Below are positions 4,920 through 5,556 of a DNA stretch of 5,556 bases, in pieces (position 1 is the stretch's first letter; each line of letters opens with the position of its first letter). The DNA is from Anaerobutyricum faecale. GTDB taxonomy: Bacteria; Bacillota; Clostridia; Lachnospirales; Lachnospiraceae. Made by a program: the position numbers and the translations under genes. The stretch covers positions 1-5,556 of the forward strand of contig DWWR01000099.1 of NCBI GenBank assembly GCA_019119645.1. The letters are read 5' to 3'. The notes under the pieces are model-generated. The model did no database searches. It worked only from the letters and a program-made list of their open reading frames with translations, and was not told where the DNA came from.

Positions 4920-5556
4920 ATGAAGAAAGAACAGGTATTGATCGTGGAAGATGACGCCGATATCAGAGAAGGCGTGCGGATTCTTCTGGAAAGTGAAAAC
5001 TACATGGTGCAGGAAGCGGAGAACGGCAGAAAGGGGCTGGAACTTCTGGAGGATGATACCGATCTGGTGATTCTTGATGTGATGATGCCCGGAATGTCAG
5101 GACTTCGCACCTGCGAAGAGATACGGAAGATTTCCAATGTGCCAATCCTGTTTCTCACTGCCAAGGCTCAGGAATCGGATAAACTGATCGGTCTGATGGC
5201 GGGAGGCGACGACTATCTGCCCAAGCCATTTTCCTATGCGGAGCTTTTAGGCCGGGTGAAAGCGCTGGTGCGCCGGTACAGGATTTATCTGGGAAAATAC
5301 ACGCCGGAGACAGAGAAGGAGGAGCCATATCTGGAAATAGGAGGGATTCGGATACATAAAACTTTCAATGAAGTCTTTGTGGACGGCGTGGAGAAAAATA
5401 TGACGGAAATAGAATATAATATTTTGCTGCTGCTGATGCGGCATCCCGGAAAGATTTTTTCAGCGCAGAATCTCTACGAGAGCGTGTGGGAGGAACCGTA
5501 TTTTTACTCCTGCAACAGCACGGTCATGGTACATATCCGGAAGCTCAGGGTGAAGA
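4920..5556 (+). CDS. OmpR/PhoB-family response regulator (3' truncated by window end)
   Basis: ATG 4920 has AAAGGAG 6 bases upstream. The frame is open for 212 codons to the window edge; the family is usually 220-235 residues, so about 10-20 are missing. The receiver domain (4-115) has the acidic pair D11-D12, phospho-acceptor D53 in L-V-I-L-D-V-M-M-P-G-M-S-G, switch residue T80 in F-L-T-A-K, and K102 in L-P-K-P-F. The winged-helix domain (about 130 onward) shows L-E-I-G-G-I-R-I, the E-Y-N-I-L-L-L-L-M-R-H-P-G helix and a recognition helix beginning N-S-T-V-M-V-H-I-R-K-L-R. It is a cytoplasmic, phosphorylation-controlled DNA-binding protein. A membrane histidine kinase is normally encoded next and should lie just beyond the window. 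Its likely own target is the repeat array upstream of the lipoprotein gene. VanR- or CssR-like subgroups resemble it, but the exact pathway cannot be named. Confidence 0.95.
   Translation, partial: MKKEQVLIVEDDADIREGVRILLESENYMVQEAENGRKGLELLEDDTDLVILDVMMPGMSGLRTCEEIRKISNVPILFLTAKAQESDKLIGLMAGGDDYLPKPFSYAELLGRVKALVRRYRIYLGKYTPETEKEEPYLEIGGIRIHKTFNEVFVDGVEKNMTEIEYNILLLLMRHPGKIFSAQNLYESVWEEPYFYSCNSTVMVHIRKLRVK

Overview
The window looks like chromosomal DNA of an anaerobic Clostridia species, most likely a gut Lachnospiraceae. The evidence is purine-rich AAGGAGG-type ribosome binding sites, mixed AT-rich and GC-rich codon use, an iron-sulfur flavoenzyme of the Old Yellow Enzyme (OYE)/BaiCD/enoate reductase type, and small proteins typical of that family. 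No tRNA, rRNA, CRISPR array or insertion sequence was seen.

Layout. Positions 1-273 hold the 3' end of an unrecognised gene on the + strand. It faces a P-loop ATPase/kinase-like gene on the - strand (332-919), and a strong hairpin between the two (296-327) can end transcription of both. From 920 to 1307 there is a divergent control region. It contains a candidate - strand promoter for the ATPase, a 42-nt interrupted inverted repeat (1151-1192) overlapping the -35 of a candidate + strand promoter, and a run of nine G. A low-confidence ORF (1041-1289) covers the same stretch.

Positions 1308-2997 encode an OYE-family NAD(P)H:flavin oxidoreductase with a 4Fe-4S motif. It is broken twice. One base is missing near 1392, and an internal deletion near 2629-2638 removes roughly 80 residues, including the second nucleotide-binding motif, and shifts the frame. 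A strong terminator (3041-3092) follows, then a TetR-family regulator (3164-3760) that is the natural candidate to bind the palindrome upstream of the oxidoreductase. A 77-residue CxxC small protein follows (3866-4099).

The right end is a second unit. A region with four or five direct repeats at 10-11 bp steps (4126-4177) and a -10-like element precedes a secreted lipoprotein (4285-4836), whose mature part is almost free of hydrophobic residues and ends in a lysine-rich tail. An OmpR/PhoB-type response regulator (4920 to window end, truncated) follows in the same direction with no visible terminator between. The phased repeats are what such a regulator usually binds, so an autoregulated lipoprotein-response regulator operon is the most interesting hypothesis here. 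The sensor kinase would be expected just beyond the window.
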